DNA of 43,914 nucleotides, taken from a virus. This document shows, piece after piece, positions 26,040 through 32,811 of the stretch (within the stretch, counting starts at the first letter, position 1; every line of letters begins with the position of its first letter). A model generated the notes under the pieces. That model made no database searches. It was not told the origin of the DNA and worked only from the letters and a program-made list of their open reading frames with translations. The stretch spans positions 1 through 43,914 of IMG/VR virus record IMGVR_UViG_3300005529_000061, one strand, 5' to 3'. The translations under genes were made by a program, and so were the position numbers.

Positions 26040-26484
26040 CTTTACACCAAATACAAAGATTGAATCTGCTAAGGTTACTGCAAACTTTACTAATCTCTCC
26101 AACCATGGCCGGAATGTTACGCTTAAATGGGCTTTTCCTGCAACGCTTTTTACCCAAACCCTCAAAGATTATCTCTCTCTTCCAGACAATGCCACTATTA
26201 CCGGTGTCTATTTAGCTTGTGACACTGCTCCAACCGGTGCTGCTATCATTGTGGATATTGAGCGTTCTACTGATGGGGGCGCTACATGGGTAACAATTTT
26301 TACGGGAGGAACCAATAGGCCGCAAGTTGCTATCTCTGCACGAACTGGCAATACCACAACCATTGATGTCCCCAGTGTTGTAGCAAACACATATTTATAT
26401 AGAGCGGTTCTTTCTCAAGTAGGATCAACAATAGCTGGTGCAGATCTTTCTGTAATGATGCGAGCCACTTATAATCTTGATTAA
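26026..26484 (+). CDS. Probable minor structural protein
   Basis: A 152-aa beta-rich protein with a GAAIIVDIERSTDGGATW segment typical of small phage fibre or decoration proteins and a final AGADLSVMMRATYNL. The start is behind GGAGAAAA. It lies between tail genes, and the next gene begins 2 bp later. No catalytic motif is seen. A role as receptor-contact or decoration protein is inferred from its fold-like composition. Confidence 0.6.
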   Translation: MALNSFTPNTKIESAKVTANFTNLSNHGRNVTLKWAFPATLFTQTLKDYLSLPDNATITGVYLACDTAPTGAAIIVDIERSTDGGATWVTIFTGGTNRPQVAISARTGNTTTIDVPSVVANTYLYRAVLSQVGSTIAGADLSVMMRATYNLD

Positions 26485-26486
26485 TT

Positions 26487-27644
26487 ATGGCACAACGGCA
26501 ATTTAGATCAGATGACACTTCCCCATGGCCTGATAGATATGGCAATGGCTCCGATGGCGCAATAGCCAGAACAGTTAGCTCTTCAGAATCCATGACATTA
26601 TGTGCGCCGGTTTCCAATGCTACTGTTGGAGGATATACCTGTAATTTAACTGCTTTCCCTGAAAATAATTTAAGTAACTATGCTGCTGGTCAAATTGTCG
26701 TGATATATCAAACAAGGAATGGTGGGGATCAAGTTGGCGATTGGGAATTAAATAAAATACAATCTGTTGCCGGGGGTGGTACTGATATTACTTTCTCTTA
26801 TCCTTTGCAGCATAACTACAGTACAACAGCTCAATTGCTTAGAGTGCGTCAATGTACTACCTATTCAATAAGTGCTGGAGTTTCATGGGATGGATTAAAC
26901 TGGAGAGGTAATACAGGATCATTTTACTGTGGAGGCCTTGATGTCGTTATGGCATCTGTTTCTGCAACAATTGATGGAACACTAAGGCAAATTCAGGGAT
27001 ATGGTGGCGCTCAAGTTCCAGCACAACCAGAAGGAAATCAAGGAGATGGTACAGGCGGAGATGGGACACATTCAACTGCTGCAAATGGAAATGGGGGCGG
27101 AGGATCTGGCCCTGCAAATCAAAGTACCGCAGGAGCTGGAGGAGGTAATAGAACAGCCGGTACAGGCGGTAGCGATGGAGCTAGCACTGGTGGATTAGCA
27201 ACAGCAACTGTTGCAGGACTTACTATAGCAAATTTTGGAGGCGGAGGTGGTTCTGCAAATAATGCCGGTGGCGCTCCGCAGGCCTTTGGAGGACGTGGCG
27301 GTGGTGGCCTTATTATTATTGCTCCTGTTATTACTGTAACTGGATTAATAGATGTACGTGGACAACAAGGGCCGCAACCAACCGCAGCAAATTCAGGAGG
27401 AGGCGGTGGTGGTGCTGGAGGATTTATTCTTTTGAAGGGGCAAAGCGTAAGTGTTGGTTCAAGTTTGTGTTTAGCAACCGGATCAGCAGGTACACCCGGA
27501 GCTGGATCTGGAGCAACAGGAGGAACTGGTGGCACTGGAGGTATTCATATTGATTCTTTATATACACCAAGCGGCACAACAAATCCTGCTGCCGATATGC
27601 GTATTGATGGCATCCTAGGACAGAGTGCAGCACAAATTTATTAA
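26487..27644 (+). CDS. Glycine-rich tail tip / adhesin-like protein
   Basis: A 385-aa protein. Residues 1-170 form a beta-rich domain. From about 170 to 360 it is dominated by Gly with Ala, Ser, Thr and Asn (for example GNGGGGSGPANQST, FGGGGGSANNAGG, GGGGGGAGGF). Such runs recall polyglycine-II sandwiches in gp38-type adhesins of T-even phages, where glycine motifs expose variable loops that bind receptors. The homology is unproven. It is the last structural gene before the lysis cassette. Confidence 0.65.
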   Translation: MAQRQFRSDDTSPWPDRYGNGSDGAIARTVSSSESMTLCAPVSNATVGGYTCNLTAFPENNLSNYAAGQIVVIYQTRNGGDQVGDWELNKIQSVAGGGTDITFSYPLQHNYSTTAQLLRVRQCTTYSISAGVSWDGLNWRGNTGSFYCGGLDVVMASVSATIDGTLRQIQGYGGAQVPAQPEGNQGDGTGGDGTHSTAANGNGGGGSGPANQSTAGAGGGNRTAGTGGSDGASTGGLATATVAGLTIANFGGGGGSANNAGGAPQAFGGRGGGGLIIIAPVITVTGLIDVRGQQGPQPTAANSGGGGGGAGGFILLKGQSVSVGSSLCLATGSAGTPGAGSGATGGTGGTGGIHIDSLYTPSGTTNPAADMRIDGILGQSAAQIY

Positions 27645-27645
27645 G

Positions 27646-27674
27646 TTGACAACAGTCTTTATAAATGATTAAGT
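27646..27674 (+). promoter_or_regulatory. Possible promoter for the lysis cassette
   Basis: TTGACA (27646-27651), 17 bp, TTAAGT (27669-27674, 3 of 6 matches). Initiation would fall only a few bases before the ATG at 27687. The -10 is weak. Confidence 0.4.
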
Positions 27675-27686
27675 TAATATAGGCTT

Positions 27687-28736
27687 ATGAGATTGCAAGT
27701 ACCACTATTTTCTCAAAGAGATCCGCAATGGGCAAACAAAAAGCTTGGCTTTTCCAGTGAAACCATTGGTGGTTTTGGCTGTTTATTATCAGTCATGTCC
27801 ATGCTCTCTAAATATTATGGCAAGGACACTGACCCCGGACGACTCAATGATCTTCTTAAGAATTTAAAACCAAGCCCCGGATATGCAGATCCTAATCTTT
27901 ACAAATGGTATGATGGTGTCCCTAAGATCTGGCCTGACATTTCTTGTACAGCAATAATTGATACTCCTTCTGCCGTTACTGCTGCACAATTTAAAAGCAT
28001 GGAAGATGAATTAAATGCAGGTCGCCCTGTTGTTTTGGAAGTTGATTTTATTCCTTCAACAAGTCAGGAAGATATGCATTTTGTTTTGCTCATTGGCAAA
28101 GAAGATGGCAATTGGATAGTAGCAGATCCTTGGTATGGAGATGTTTCAAACCTTACTCGTTATGGAGATCCAAAAGTTACAATACAAAGATACGTTTTTC
28201 ATAATGGCCCAATTCCTCAAAACCCTTCACCAACAGAACCAACAATTGCAGTACCTGTTTCTGAAAGAGATTGGCTTGTAAGTAGAGCGACAACAGCCAA
28301 AGATGTTGCTACATACCTTGAATTATCAGACCCAGATCATACCCCTACGCAATCATATATTAGTGCCATTGGAGGCTACAAATCACGCATAACTGACTTA
28401 ACAAAACAACTATCAGATGCCATTGCAGAAAAGCAGAATAGAGAAGAGCAGGTTGGCAGACTAAAGGAGCAAGTGCTACAAGAGCAGGAGCTAAGAAAAG
28501 GCTTGAATGATAGCCTAAATCAAGCTATCAAAAAACTCTCTGAAACACAGGGGGTCTATGAGGGCCAGTTGGCACAAAAGCAGGGGGTAATAGATGGGTT
28601 GGCAAAAGACAAGGGAACACTCAATACAACGATCTCAAATCTTACTGCAGAGAATCAAAGGTTGAAATCCTCAACTAATTTAACCGCTTCAGATCTTTTT
28701 TCACTCCTGATTAATAAAATTTTCAAGAAAGGATAA
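27687..28736 (+). CDS. C39-like cysteine peptidase with C-terminal coiled coil (endolysin candidate)
   Basis: A 349-aa protein. The N-terminal 180 residues match the Peptidase_C39_2-like fold: a Cys at 32 in GGFGCLLSVMSMLSKYYG, His at 131 in DMHFVLLIGKEDG, and Asp at 147 in VADPWYG. From about residue 215 to 330 there is a long coiled coil. The gene heads a cassette of small membrane proteins, so cell-wall lysis is the best inference. C39-like domains also occur in other roles, so bacteriolytic activity is not proven. No signal peptide is seen, which would imply holin-dependent release. Confidence 0.75.
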   Translation: MRLQVPLFSQRDPQWANKKLGFSSETIGGFGCLLSVMSMLSKYYGKDTDPGRLNDLLKNLKPSPGYADPNLYKWYDGVPKIWPDISCTAIIDTPSAVTAAQFKSMEDELNAGRPVVLEVDFIPSTSQEDMHFVLLIGKEDGNWIVADPWYGDVSNLTRYGDPKVTIQRYVFHNGPIPQNPSPTEPTIAVPVSERDWLVSRATTAKDVATYLELSDPDHTPTQSYISAIGGYKSRITDLTKQLSDAIAEKQNREEQVGRLKEQVLQEQELRKGLNDSLNQAIKKLSETQGVYEGQLAQKQGVIDGLAKDKGTLNTTISNLTAENQRLKSSTNLTASDLFSLLINKIFKKG

Positions 28737-28737
28737 T

Positions 28738-29253
28738 ATGGATACACTAAATTTATTTGGGGGATTTGCAGGAATTGGAGTTCTCATGGCAGGACTTGGT
28801 TTTGCCTATTCACAAGTTAAATTAGGTGCTGGAAAAGCAAAAGATGATTTAATTGCAACTCTTAAAGAAACTGCAATAGTAGAACGTGATAAAGCAACAA
28901 GACTGGCTGAAGAAAAAGTAACTTTAGTTTCTTCACACCAATCCCAAATTAATGAATTAAACAATAAGTTGGGAAAGTTACAAGGATTATATGAAGCAAG
29001 CGAAGTAAGTAAAAAAGAGTATCTTGCAATCTTACAGGGAAGAAGTCCGGAGCAGGAAAAATTTATGCAATACATGACGGTAGTTGCAGATAATGCATCC
29101 GGTTATATGAAAGATACTGGAGAGATTTTAGGAGAGATAAAAACATTTATGGCAATTATTAATGGAGAATTGGCAAAGGGAAATAAATTTAACAAAGAAA
29201 TTGAAGATGCAACAGCACATGATGAAGGCAAAGTTTTAAGAAAGAAAGTATAG
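28738..29253 (+). CDS. Membrane-anchored coiled-coil protein of the lysis cassette
   Basis: A 171-aa protein with an N-terminal hydrophobic segment (about residues 7-25, GFAGIGVLMAGLGFAYS) followed by a long heptad-rich helix to about residue 85 and a further helical region. It starts 1 bp after the peptidase gene. The topology resembles holin-associated or spanin-like proteins, but no family is recognised. Confidence 0.6.
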   Translation: MDTLNLFGGFAGIGVLMAGLGFAYSQVKLGAGKAKDDLIATLKETAIVERDKATRLAEEKVTLVSSHQSQINELNNKLGKLQGLYEASEVSKKEYLAILQGRSPEQEKFMQYMTVVADNASGYMKDTGEILGEIKTFMAIINGELAKGNKFNKEIEDATAHDEGKVLRKKV

Positions 29254-29262
29254 GAGGTACAT

Positions 29263-29334
29263 ATGTTAGGACTTGGAGCAATCGGGACACTTATTGTTTT
29301 ATTGATAATCTTAAAAATATTTGGAATAATTTGA
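29263..29334 (+). CDS. 23-aa single-span membrane micropeptide
   Basis: ATG 29263 has an AGGAGGT site 6 bp upstream. The 23 codons encode almost only hydrophobic residues (GTLIVLLIILKIFGII), one complete membrane span. Its place between two membrane proteins of the lysis cassette suggests a holin modulator. The strong Shine-Dalgarno sequence argues that it is real despite its size. Confidence 0.55.
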   Translation: MLGLGAIGTLIVLLIILKIFGII

Positions 29335-29350
29335 AAGGGGGTGAGATAAT

Positions 29351-29578
29351 ATGGATACAGTAAGCGCAGGTTTAGCAATCGTTGGGTTTGTTAATGGCCT
29401 TAGACTTTTACAGGAGAAATCATATTGGGGTTTTATTTTTTTTGCAGTAGCTGTAGCTTTAGGAACCCTTTTTGGATTTCTTCATTGGTTTGGACTTACC
29501 ATTGCAGATGGCTTTTTAGCTGGTCTTGCTAGCTCTGGATTATACAGAGTTGGAGAAAAGGTAGGAGGAACCAAGTGA
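29351..29578 (+). CDS. Holin-like membrane protein
   Basis: A 75-aa protein behind AAAGGGGGTGAG. It has about two or three hydrophobic segments (VSAGLAIVGFVNGL, YWGFIFFAVAVALGTLFGFL, then a weaker DGFLAGLASSGLY) and a short basic tail. The size, spans and position after the C39 peptidase fit a holin. The stop overlaps the GTG of the next gene. Confidence 0.65.
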   Translation: MDTVSAGLAIVGFVNGLRLLQEKSYWGFIFFAVAVALGTLFGFLHWFGLTIADGFLAGLASSGLYRVGEKVGGTK

Positions 29579-29748
29579 AAGAAAACCAAGTAAGACATAC
29601 CGACAATTTACGTATCTTTACTGGAAAGTATAAAGGTATGTATTATATTGATGGTAGAGCGTTGCCCAAGAAAGGACTACATGAAGGAAGTGCCATTGTT
29701 TTTCAGAGTCCAAAGAGGGGAGCCGGCCCGGCGATCAGAAATCGTTGA
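29575..29748 (+). CDS. Small basic protein (GTG start)
   Basis: GTG 29575 overlaps the holin stop and has AGGAGG 6 bp upstream. The product is 57 aa, basic, with RIFTGKYKGMYYIDGRALPK. It overlaps by 68 bp a second frame starting at ATG 29681, which also has a ribosome site. Either both are translated or the shorter one is a remnant of a frameshifted gene. No family is recognised. Confidence 0.5.
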   Translation: MKENQVRHTDNLRIFTGKYKGMYYIDGRALPKKGLHEGSAIVFQSPKRGAGPAIRNR

Positions 29749-29899
29749 GGAAGTCCCCTATTTGGCGAAGTCTTTAGATGCCATGACGCACAAAGAAGGT
29801 ATCTTAATTGGTCAGGGTACATTCTTAAATGCCCGTGGTGAAATCTTCAGTGATGTGGTACTGTGGAATCCAAGGAAGGTACAAAATGGCACGGCCTGA
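29681..29899 (+). CDS. Hypothetical protein overlapping the previous gene
   Basis: A 72-aa product from ATG 29681 with AAAGGA 4-5 bp upstream; upstream in-frame starts at 29648 and 29651 are possible. It has a beta-like C-terminal half (ILIGQGTFLNARGEIFSDV). It overlaps the GTG gene in another frame and the next gene's ATG at 29886. No family is recognised. Confidence 0.55.
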   Translation: MKEVPLFFRVQRGEPARRSEIVEEVPYLAKSLDAMTHKEGILIGQGTFLNARGEIFSDVVLWNPRKVQNGTA

Positions 29900-30092
29900 A
29901 ATATTTATACCTACACCACAGCAAGCAGATCATATAGAGCAATTGACAAAAGGCCCTGCTATGATCAGAGATGCAGGGATGATGGAACATTTGGACGCAA
30001 CAGAATTGAAAATAGCAAAAGGATATTTATATGGAGTTACACGGGAATTAAGAAGTGAAGGAATTATTTTTAGAAGGGAGGTGGGAAAATGA
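29886..30092 (+). CDS. Hypothetical small helical protein
   Basis: A 68-aa protein. ATG 29886 is preferred to 29829 because GGAAGGT lies just upstream and the overlap with the previous gene becomes short. The sequence has helical segments (DHIEQLTKGPAMIRDAGM, ATELKIAKGYLYGVTREL). It overlaps the next gene's ATG by 4 bp. Function unknown. Confidence 0.55.
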   Translation: MARPEIFIPTPQQADHIEQLTKGPAMIRDAGMMEHLDATELKIAKGYLYGVTRELRSEGIIFRREVGK

Positions 30093-30265
30093 TTAGTTTT
30101 TGGAAAATCATTGTTGCATTTGCTATAGCATGTATCTTTATCCTTCTTCTTAGTAGGAATGCTGTAGGAAGTCCAGTAACGCATGAAGCTACATCAAGTG
30201 CCAATACCGCTTCTTCTTCAGCCACAGCTCAACCTAGTGCCTCCAGCAGCTCTCCCCTCAAATAG
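30089..30265 (+). CDS. Small membrane-anchored protein with Ser/Ala/Thr-rich tail
   Basis: A 58-aa protein from ATG 30089 with GGGAGGTGGG upstream and a 4-bp overlap with the previous gene. Residues of about 4-21 form one strong hydrophobic helix (FWKIIVAFAIACIFILLL); the rest is almost only Ser, Ala, Thr, Pro and Asn. This is an anchor plus an extended extracytoplasmic tail. It is the last gene of the late unit and could belong to the lysis system. A Cys at residue 15 is inside the helix, not in a clear lipobox. Confidence 0.6.
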   Translation: MISFWKIIVAFAIACIFILLLSRNAVGSPVTHEATSSANTASSSATAQPSASSSSPLK

Positions 30266-30335
30266 TTGAAAATCAATAACACTTGATCCATAATAGAGGT
30301 AGATCTTGAGGCCTTTAAAAAGCGTTGAGGTTTCC

Positions 30336-30391
30336 AAAAGGGAGAGATGCGGAAGGTTTGGGCAGGGCTGGATTCATCTCTCCCTTTTATT
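30336..30391 (+). terminator. Strong rho-independent terminator of the late region
   Basis: AAAAGGGAGAGATG (30336-30349) pairs perfectly over 14 bp with 30375-30388, whose end is TTTT followed by ATTT. The 25-base loop is G-rich. Bases 30266-30335 hold no gene. It separates the late structural/lysis transcript from the following region. Confidence 0.85.
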
Positions 30392-30397
30392 TCCCTA

Positions 30398-30425
30398 TTG
30401 CAATTAATAAAAAAAGTAGTAAAAT
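30398..30425 (+). promoter_or_regulatory. Promoter of the accessory region
   Basis: TTGCAA (30398-30403, 4 of 6), 16 bp, TAAAAT (30420-30425, 5 of 6). Initiation is predicted near 30432, just before the structured leader. Confidence 0.55.
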
Positions 30426-30438
30426 ACAATTAAATTAG

Positions 30439-30513
30439 TCAGCTTCCAGAAATTTAAGCCCTTTTTCACATCGGCTTCTGCTGGAAGCTGAGCCGAGTTG
30501 AAAGAGGGTTTTT
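30439..30513 (+). promoter_or_regulatory. Switch-like leader with two exclusive folds before the nuclease gene
   Basis: Fold A pairs TCAGCTTCCAG (30439-30449) with CTGGAAGCTGA (30481-30491), 11 bp. Fold B pairs 30456-30468 with 30499-30511 (two G-U pairs) and, after a 2x2 internal loop, TCGGCT (30471-30476) with AGCCGA (30491-30496). The 3' arm of fold A is the loop of fold B, leaving no linker, so they cannot coexist. Fold B buries the GAGGG ribosome site of ATG 30514 and is followed by T5, so it could block translation or end transcription; fold A frees the site. Confidence 0.6.
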
Positions 30514-30861
30514 ATGATATTTATTCCTGATTTAAAAAGACTGCCTGAAGTAAATATTCAAGCTGAAATTTATCATCAATGCAAACTTCTTAATATCCAC
30601 TGCATCTTAGAATTGCGCCTCAAAACTTATAGACCCGATATAATTATATTCAAAAACGATCAAATCATAGGAATTATAGAGGTTAAAAATCATGTAAGGG
30701 ATTACTCTAACCGACCAGAATCTAAACAAGCTATAAAATATAAATCATTGGGATACCCCTTTTACCTCTGCAAAAATTTAAATGACATTCCACAAACAAT
30801 GAAAATTATCCAAGACTGGATTAATTTACCAGAACCCGACCACAGAGGCATCTCCGGATAG
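30514..30861 (+). CDS. PD-(D/E)XK nuclease
   Basis: A 115-aa protein with a compact nuclease core: RPDIIIFKNDQIIGIIEVKN places Asp at 42, then Glu56-x-Lys58, the PD-(D/E)XK pattern; an earlier Glu (18) may complete the site. The size fits VRR-NUC or Holliday-junction-resolvase-like nucleases. In a phage it could resolve branched DNA before packaging, degrade host DNA or act in homing. Its leader is highly structured, and a possibly structured RNA overlaps its last codons. Confidence 0.75.
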   Translation: MIFIPDLKRLPEVNIQAEIYHQCKLLNIHCILELRLKTYRPDIIIFKNDQIIGIIEVKNHVRDYSNRPESKQAIKYKSLGYPFYLCKNLNDIPQTMKIIQDWINLPEPDHRGISG

Positions 30862-31045
30862 GGAGTCCATGAAACACAGGACTATAAATAAAAGTGTTCC
30901 GGAAGCAAGAGGTGATAGCTGAAACTTCAAAGGGTAAGCTATACGGGCCTTCGTCAGAGCCAAGCTCGTCATTAGAGTGATACTCCGAAAAGAGAAACCT
31001 CTTTGATAAGAATCTGATGCCATATTTTTATATTCTTATTGACCC
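30853..31045 (+). ncRNA. Possible structured RNA downstream of the nuclease gene
   Basis: Between the nuclease stop and the gene at 31125 no convincing gene is seen, but helices are dense: TCCGGA (30853-30858 with 30898-30903) around AGTCC/GGACT (30864-30868, 30879-30883); ATAGCT/AGCTAT (30915-30920, 30937-30942); CGTCAGA (30952-30958) with TCTGATG (31013-31019) around GAGT/ACTC (30975-30978, 30982-30985) and AAAGAG/CTCTTT (30989-30994, 30999-31004); and TCTTATTG/CAATAAGA ending near 31052. GAGCCAAGC recalls a group I intron J6/7-P7 element, but no R element was found. The class is unknown. Confidence 0.35.
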
Positions 31046-31124
31046 AATAAGAGGCTCCTGCGTTGCTTTAAGGGTAAGATAGATTAGATTAATTTTTAGA
31101 AGAAAAATTAAAAATAAAAAGAAT

Positions 31125-31406
31125 ATGGGAAACTTAGATGATTTATTACAAAAAAGAAAATTAGAAATTGCTGCAAAAGCTCATGAGGGATTTAAGAGAG
31201 ATATAAATACCAAGTGGGAAGTAGCAGATGAATTTGGAAAATATGTAGGCCTGCCTACAACTTTTGTGCTGCGGCTGTTTAGAATATATGGGCAGAATAA
31301 AGTTTTATCTATTAGAAGTTGGTTAAAAGATTGTCCATATGATCCAGCAAAGGGTGGGAAAATAGCTTTGGCTGTATGGAAATTGAAGCAAGATAAATTG
31401 GCATAG
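31125..31406 (+). CDS. Hypothetical protein
   Basis: A 93-aa protein. The N-terminus is a charged helix (LLQKRKLEIAAKAHEGFKRD). The rest is well-ordered looking (WEVADEFGKYVGLPTTFVLRLFRIYG, shown only to mark the core region) and ends in a helix. No family is recognised. It sits before a regulator gene in the accessory region and could bind nucleic acid, but no motif proves it. The 80 bp upstream is very AT-rich, with a weak ribosome site. Confidence 0.55.
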   Translation: MGNLDDLLQKRKLEIAAKAHEGFKRDINTKWEVADEFGKYVGLPTTFVLRLFRIYGQNKVLSIRSWLKDCPYDPAKGGKIALAVWKLKQDKLA

Positions 31407-31426
31407 TGTGATATAGAAATGACCTA

Positions 31427-31470
31427 TTGACAACCATGAACCAGTATGAAATACTATGAACAGATATGAA
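31427..31470 (+). promoter_or_regulatory. Promoter overlapped by four 10-bp-spaced ATGAA repeats
   Basis: TTGACA (31427-31432) has a possible TACTAT -10 at 31452-31457 (19 bp). ATGAA occurs at 31436, 31446, 31456 and 31466, exactly one turn apart; the last copy is the start codon of the regulator gene. This looks like an operator that could let the protein repress its own promoter. Confidence 0.55.
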
Positions 31471-31654
31471 ACAAGACGAGTTAATGACAAGAGAGACACT
31501 AGCTCTCAAATTAAAAGTAGATCCAAGGACAATTTATAATCTACAAAAAAAAGGACTGCCCGTTGTTTGGGTAGGAGACTTACCAAGATATGATTATAAA
31601 GAAGTACGTAAATGGCTGAAAACCTATAAAATACAAGCAATTGATAAAGAATAA
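31466..31654 (+). CDS. AlpA/excisionase-type DNA-binding protein
   Basis: A 62-aa winged-helix protein of the helix_turn_helix_17 / AlpA / Xis-like group: LMTRETLALKLKVDPRTIYN forms the HTH, then GLPVVWVGDLPRYDYKEVRKWL gives the typical wing and final helix. Such proteins act as excisionases, transcription regulators or recombination directionality factors. No integrase is present, so a regulatory role is more likely. The start codon lies in the fourth ATGAA repeat, and there is no Shine-Dalgarno sequence, so the message may be leaderless. Confidence 0.8.
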   Translation: MKQDELMTRETLALKLKVDPRTIYNLQKKGLPVVWVGDLPRYDYKEVRKWLKTYKIQAIDKE

Positions 31655-31655
31655 T

Positions 31656-32567
31656 ATGTCAATACCATTTGATCCAAAATATCCTCCACGAAATAAAGTC
31701 AACGGCCTCTCAAGCTACATGCAAGGAGCAAAAAAGAAAGACCCCAATGTAACATGGTGCAAGAAGCATCCAACTACTTTTTACAACTTTAAGAAATACG
31801 ATAAATGTTTTAAATGTTATCAGGAACAGAAGGGGGTGAAAATTTACATGAATAAAAAAGCAAGCGACATGACCAAGGAAGACGAAGAAGCAATTGATAG
31901 TATAGTTAAAGGAGCAGAGGGTGCTGAAACAGTGCATGAACCTGCAGAAGCTGCATTAGCTGTGCAGGATGACAAAGACACGGCCATTGCAACAATCGGC
32001 CATGGTATAGCCATCCAAGGGTTGGAAGGTGTACCTGCAAGCATACTGCCTATTCCCTTTGTGAAATTAGTACAAGGCACTTCTAAAAAGATAGAGCTTG
32101 AGGATGGGAAGGATGCGCCGGTTGGCTCATTTTACTTTACTGACCTCCAGCAGGCCTTTGAAGAATTGTCTTTTGTATTATTGAGAGTAAAGCATCAAAT
32201 AAAAGACTTTGAACGGGAAGTCAATGGAGTTATGACCATGGTTCCTACAAAGCAATTACTTTTATTGGGTATTGCACTTGATAGACAAAAGTTGTTTATC
32301 TTGACACTTTCAGTAATGAGCTTTAGTAATTTTGGCAGATTAATTTCTAAGTTCAAGGATGTAAAAGTATCTGCTACATGGGAATATGAAATAAAAGCAA
32401 CTGCGGAAAAAATGGAAAACAAAAAGGGTAAATTCCAAATTGCTAATTTTCAGATAGGCAGAAAGTTGACCGAAGAAGAAATTGGGCAGATGGCCCAAAC
32501 ATACGCTGAATATGGAGGAGTCCTAGAACGTGAGGACATTCAGCAAGAAGTCAATGCTACAGAGTGA
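31656..32567 (+). CDS. Unknown 303-aa protein with N-terminal zinc-like motif
   Basis: ATG 31656 follows the regulator stop by one base. Residues 35-54 hold Cys35, His38, Cys51 and Cys54, a plausible zinc site. After an acidic linker, residues of about 120-300 form one well-structured domain (IPFVKLVQGTSKK, GSFYFTDLQQAFEELSFVLL, VSATWEYEIKATAEKMENKK). I do not recognise the family. In this otherwise replication-gene-free genome it is a candidate single-strand-binding or recombination protein, but this is only an inference from size and position. Confidence 0.65.
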   Translation: MSIPFDPKYPPRNKVNGLSSYMQGAKKKDPNVTWCKKHPTTFYNFKKYDKCFKCYQEQKGVKIYMNKKASDMTKEDEEAIDSIVKGAEGAETVHEPAEAALAVQDDKDTAIATIGHGIAIQGLEGVPASILPIPFVKLVQGTSKKIELEDGKDAPVGSFYFTDLQQAFEELSFVLLRVKHQIKDFEREVNGVMTMVPTKQLLLLGIALDRQKLFILTLSVMSFSNFGRLISKFKDVKVSATWEYEIKATAEKMENKKGKFQIANFQIGRKLTEEEIGQMAQTYAEYGGVLEREDIQQEVNATE

Positions 32568-32581
32568 GGGCATTGAGAACT

Positions 32582-32616
32582 CTCCCTTCTGCTTGCTACG
32601 CAAGGGCAGAAGGGAG
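32582..32616 (+). promoter_or_regulatory. Hairpin between 31656 and 32633 genes
   Basis: CTCCCTTCTGC (32582-32592) pairs perfectly with GCAGAAGGGAG (32606-32616), with TTGC/GCAA stacked inside. No T-tract follows. It ends a few bases before the AAGGAG site of the next gene, so it may affect that gene's translation or act as an mRNA boundary. Confidence 0.6.
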
Positions 32617-32632
32617 GGGAAGGAGCAAATAT

Positions 32633-32794
32633 ATGAAACGCAGAATTTATAAAGAAAGACATATCTATTATTTTAAATGTGTTGACTGTAGCCACGAAAA
32701 CAGGCAGTCATTTAAAAAGACAAAAGCAAAGCAGGCAATATGCCGAAGTTGCAAAAGAAGACAAGTTGATGAAAATCAAATGAATATGTTTTGA
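32633..32794 (+). CDS. Small zinc-ribbon protein
   Basis: A 53-aa protein from ATG 32633 with AAGGAG upstream; the longer in-frame version from 32564 would span the hairpin. Two CxxC knuckles (Cys16/Cys19, Cys37/Cys40) in a very basic sequence (KRRIYKERHIYYFKCVDC) suggest a nucleic-acid-binding zinc ribbon. Function unknown. Confidence 0.6.
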   Translation: MKRRIYKERHIYYFKCVDCSHENRQSFKKTKAKQAICRSCKRRQVDENQMNMF

Positions 32795-32811
32795 AGGGAG
32801 GTGAATAATTT

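Noticed and set aside
27119-27535. Minus-strand proline-rich frame
   Set aside because: Reverse complement of the glycine-rich gene; glycine codons read as proline.
30990-31025. SAM-I riboswitch on the minus strand (TTCTTATCAAAGAGG)
   Set aside because: Only the first short word matches; the remaining core elements are absent and no minus-strand gene follows.
30853-31045. Group I intron
   Set aside because: GAGCCAAGC resembles J6/7-P7, but no convincing R element, P3 pairing or splice sites in a host gene were found.
31466-31654. Evidence for lysogeny from an Xis-like protein
   Set aside because: No integrase, attachment repeats or repressor were seen; AlpA-like proteins often regulate transcription only.
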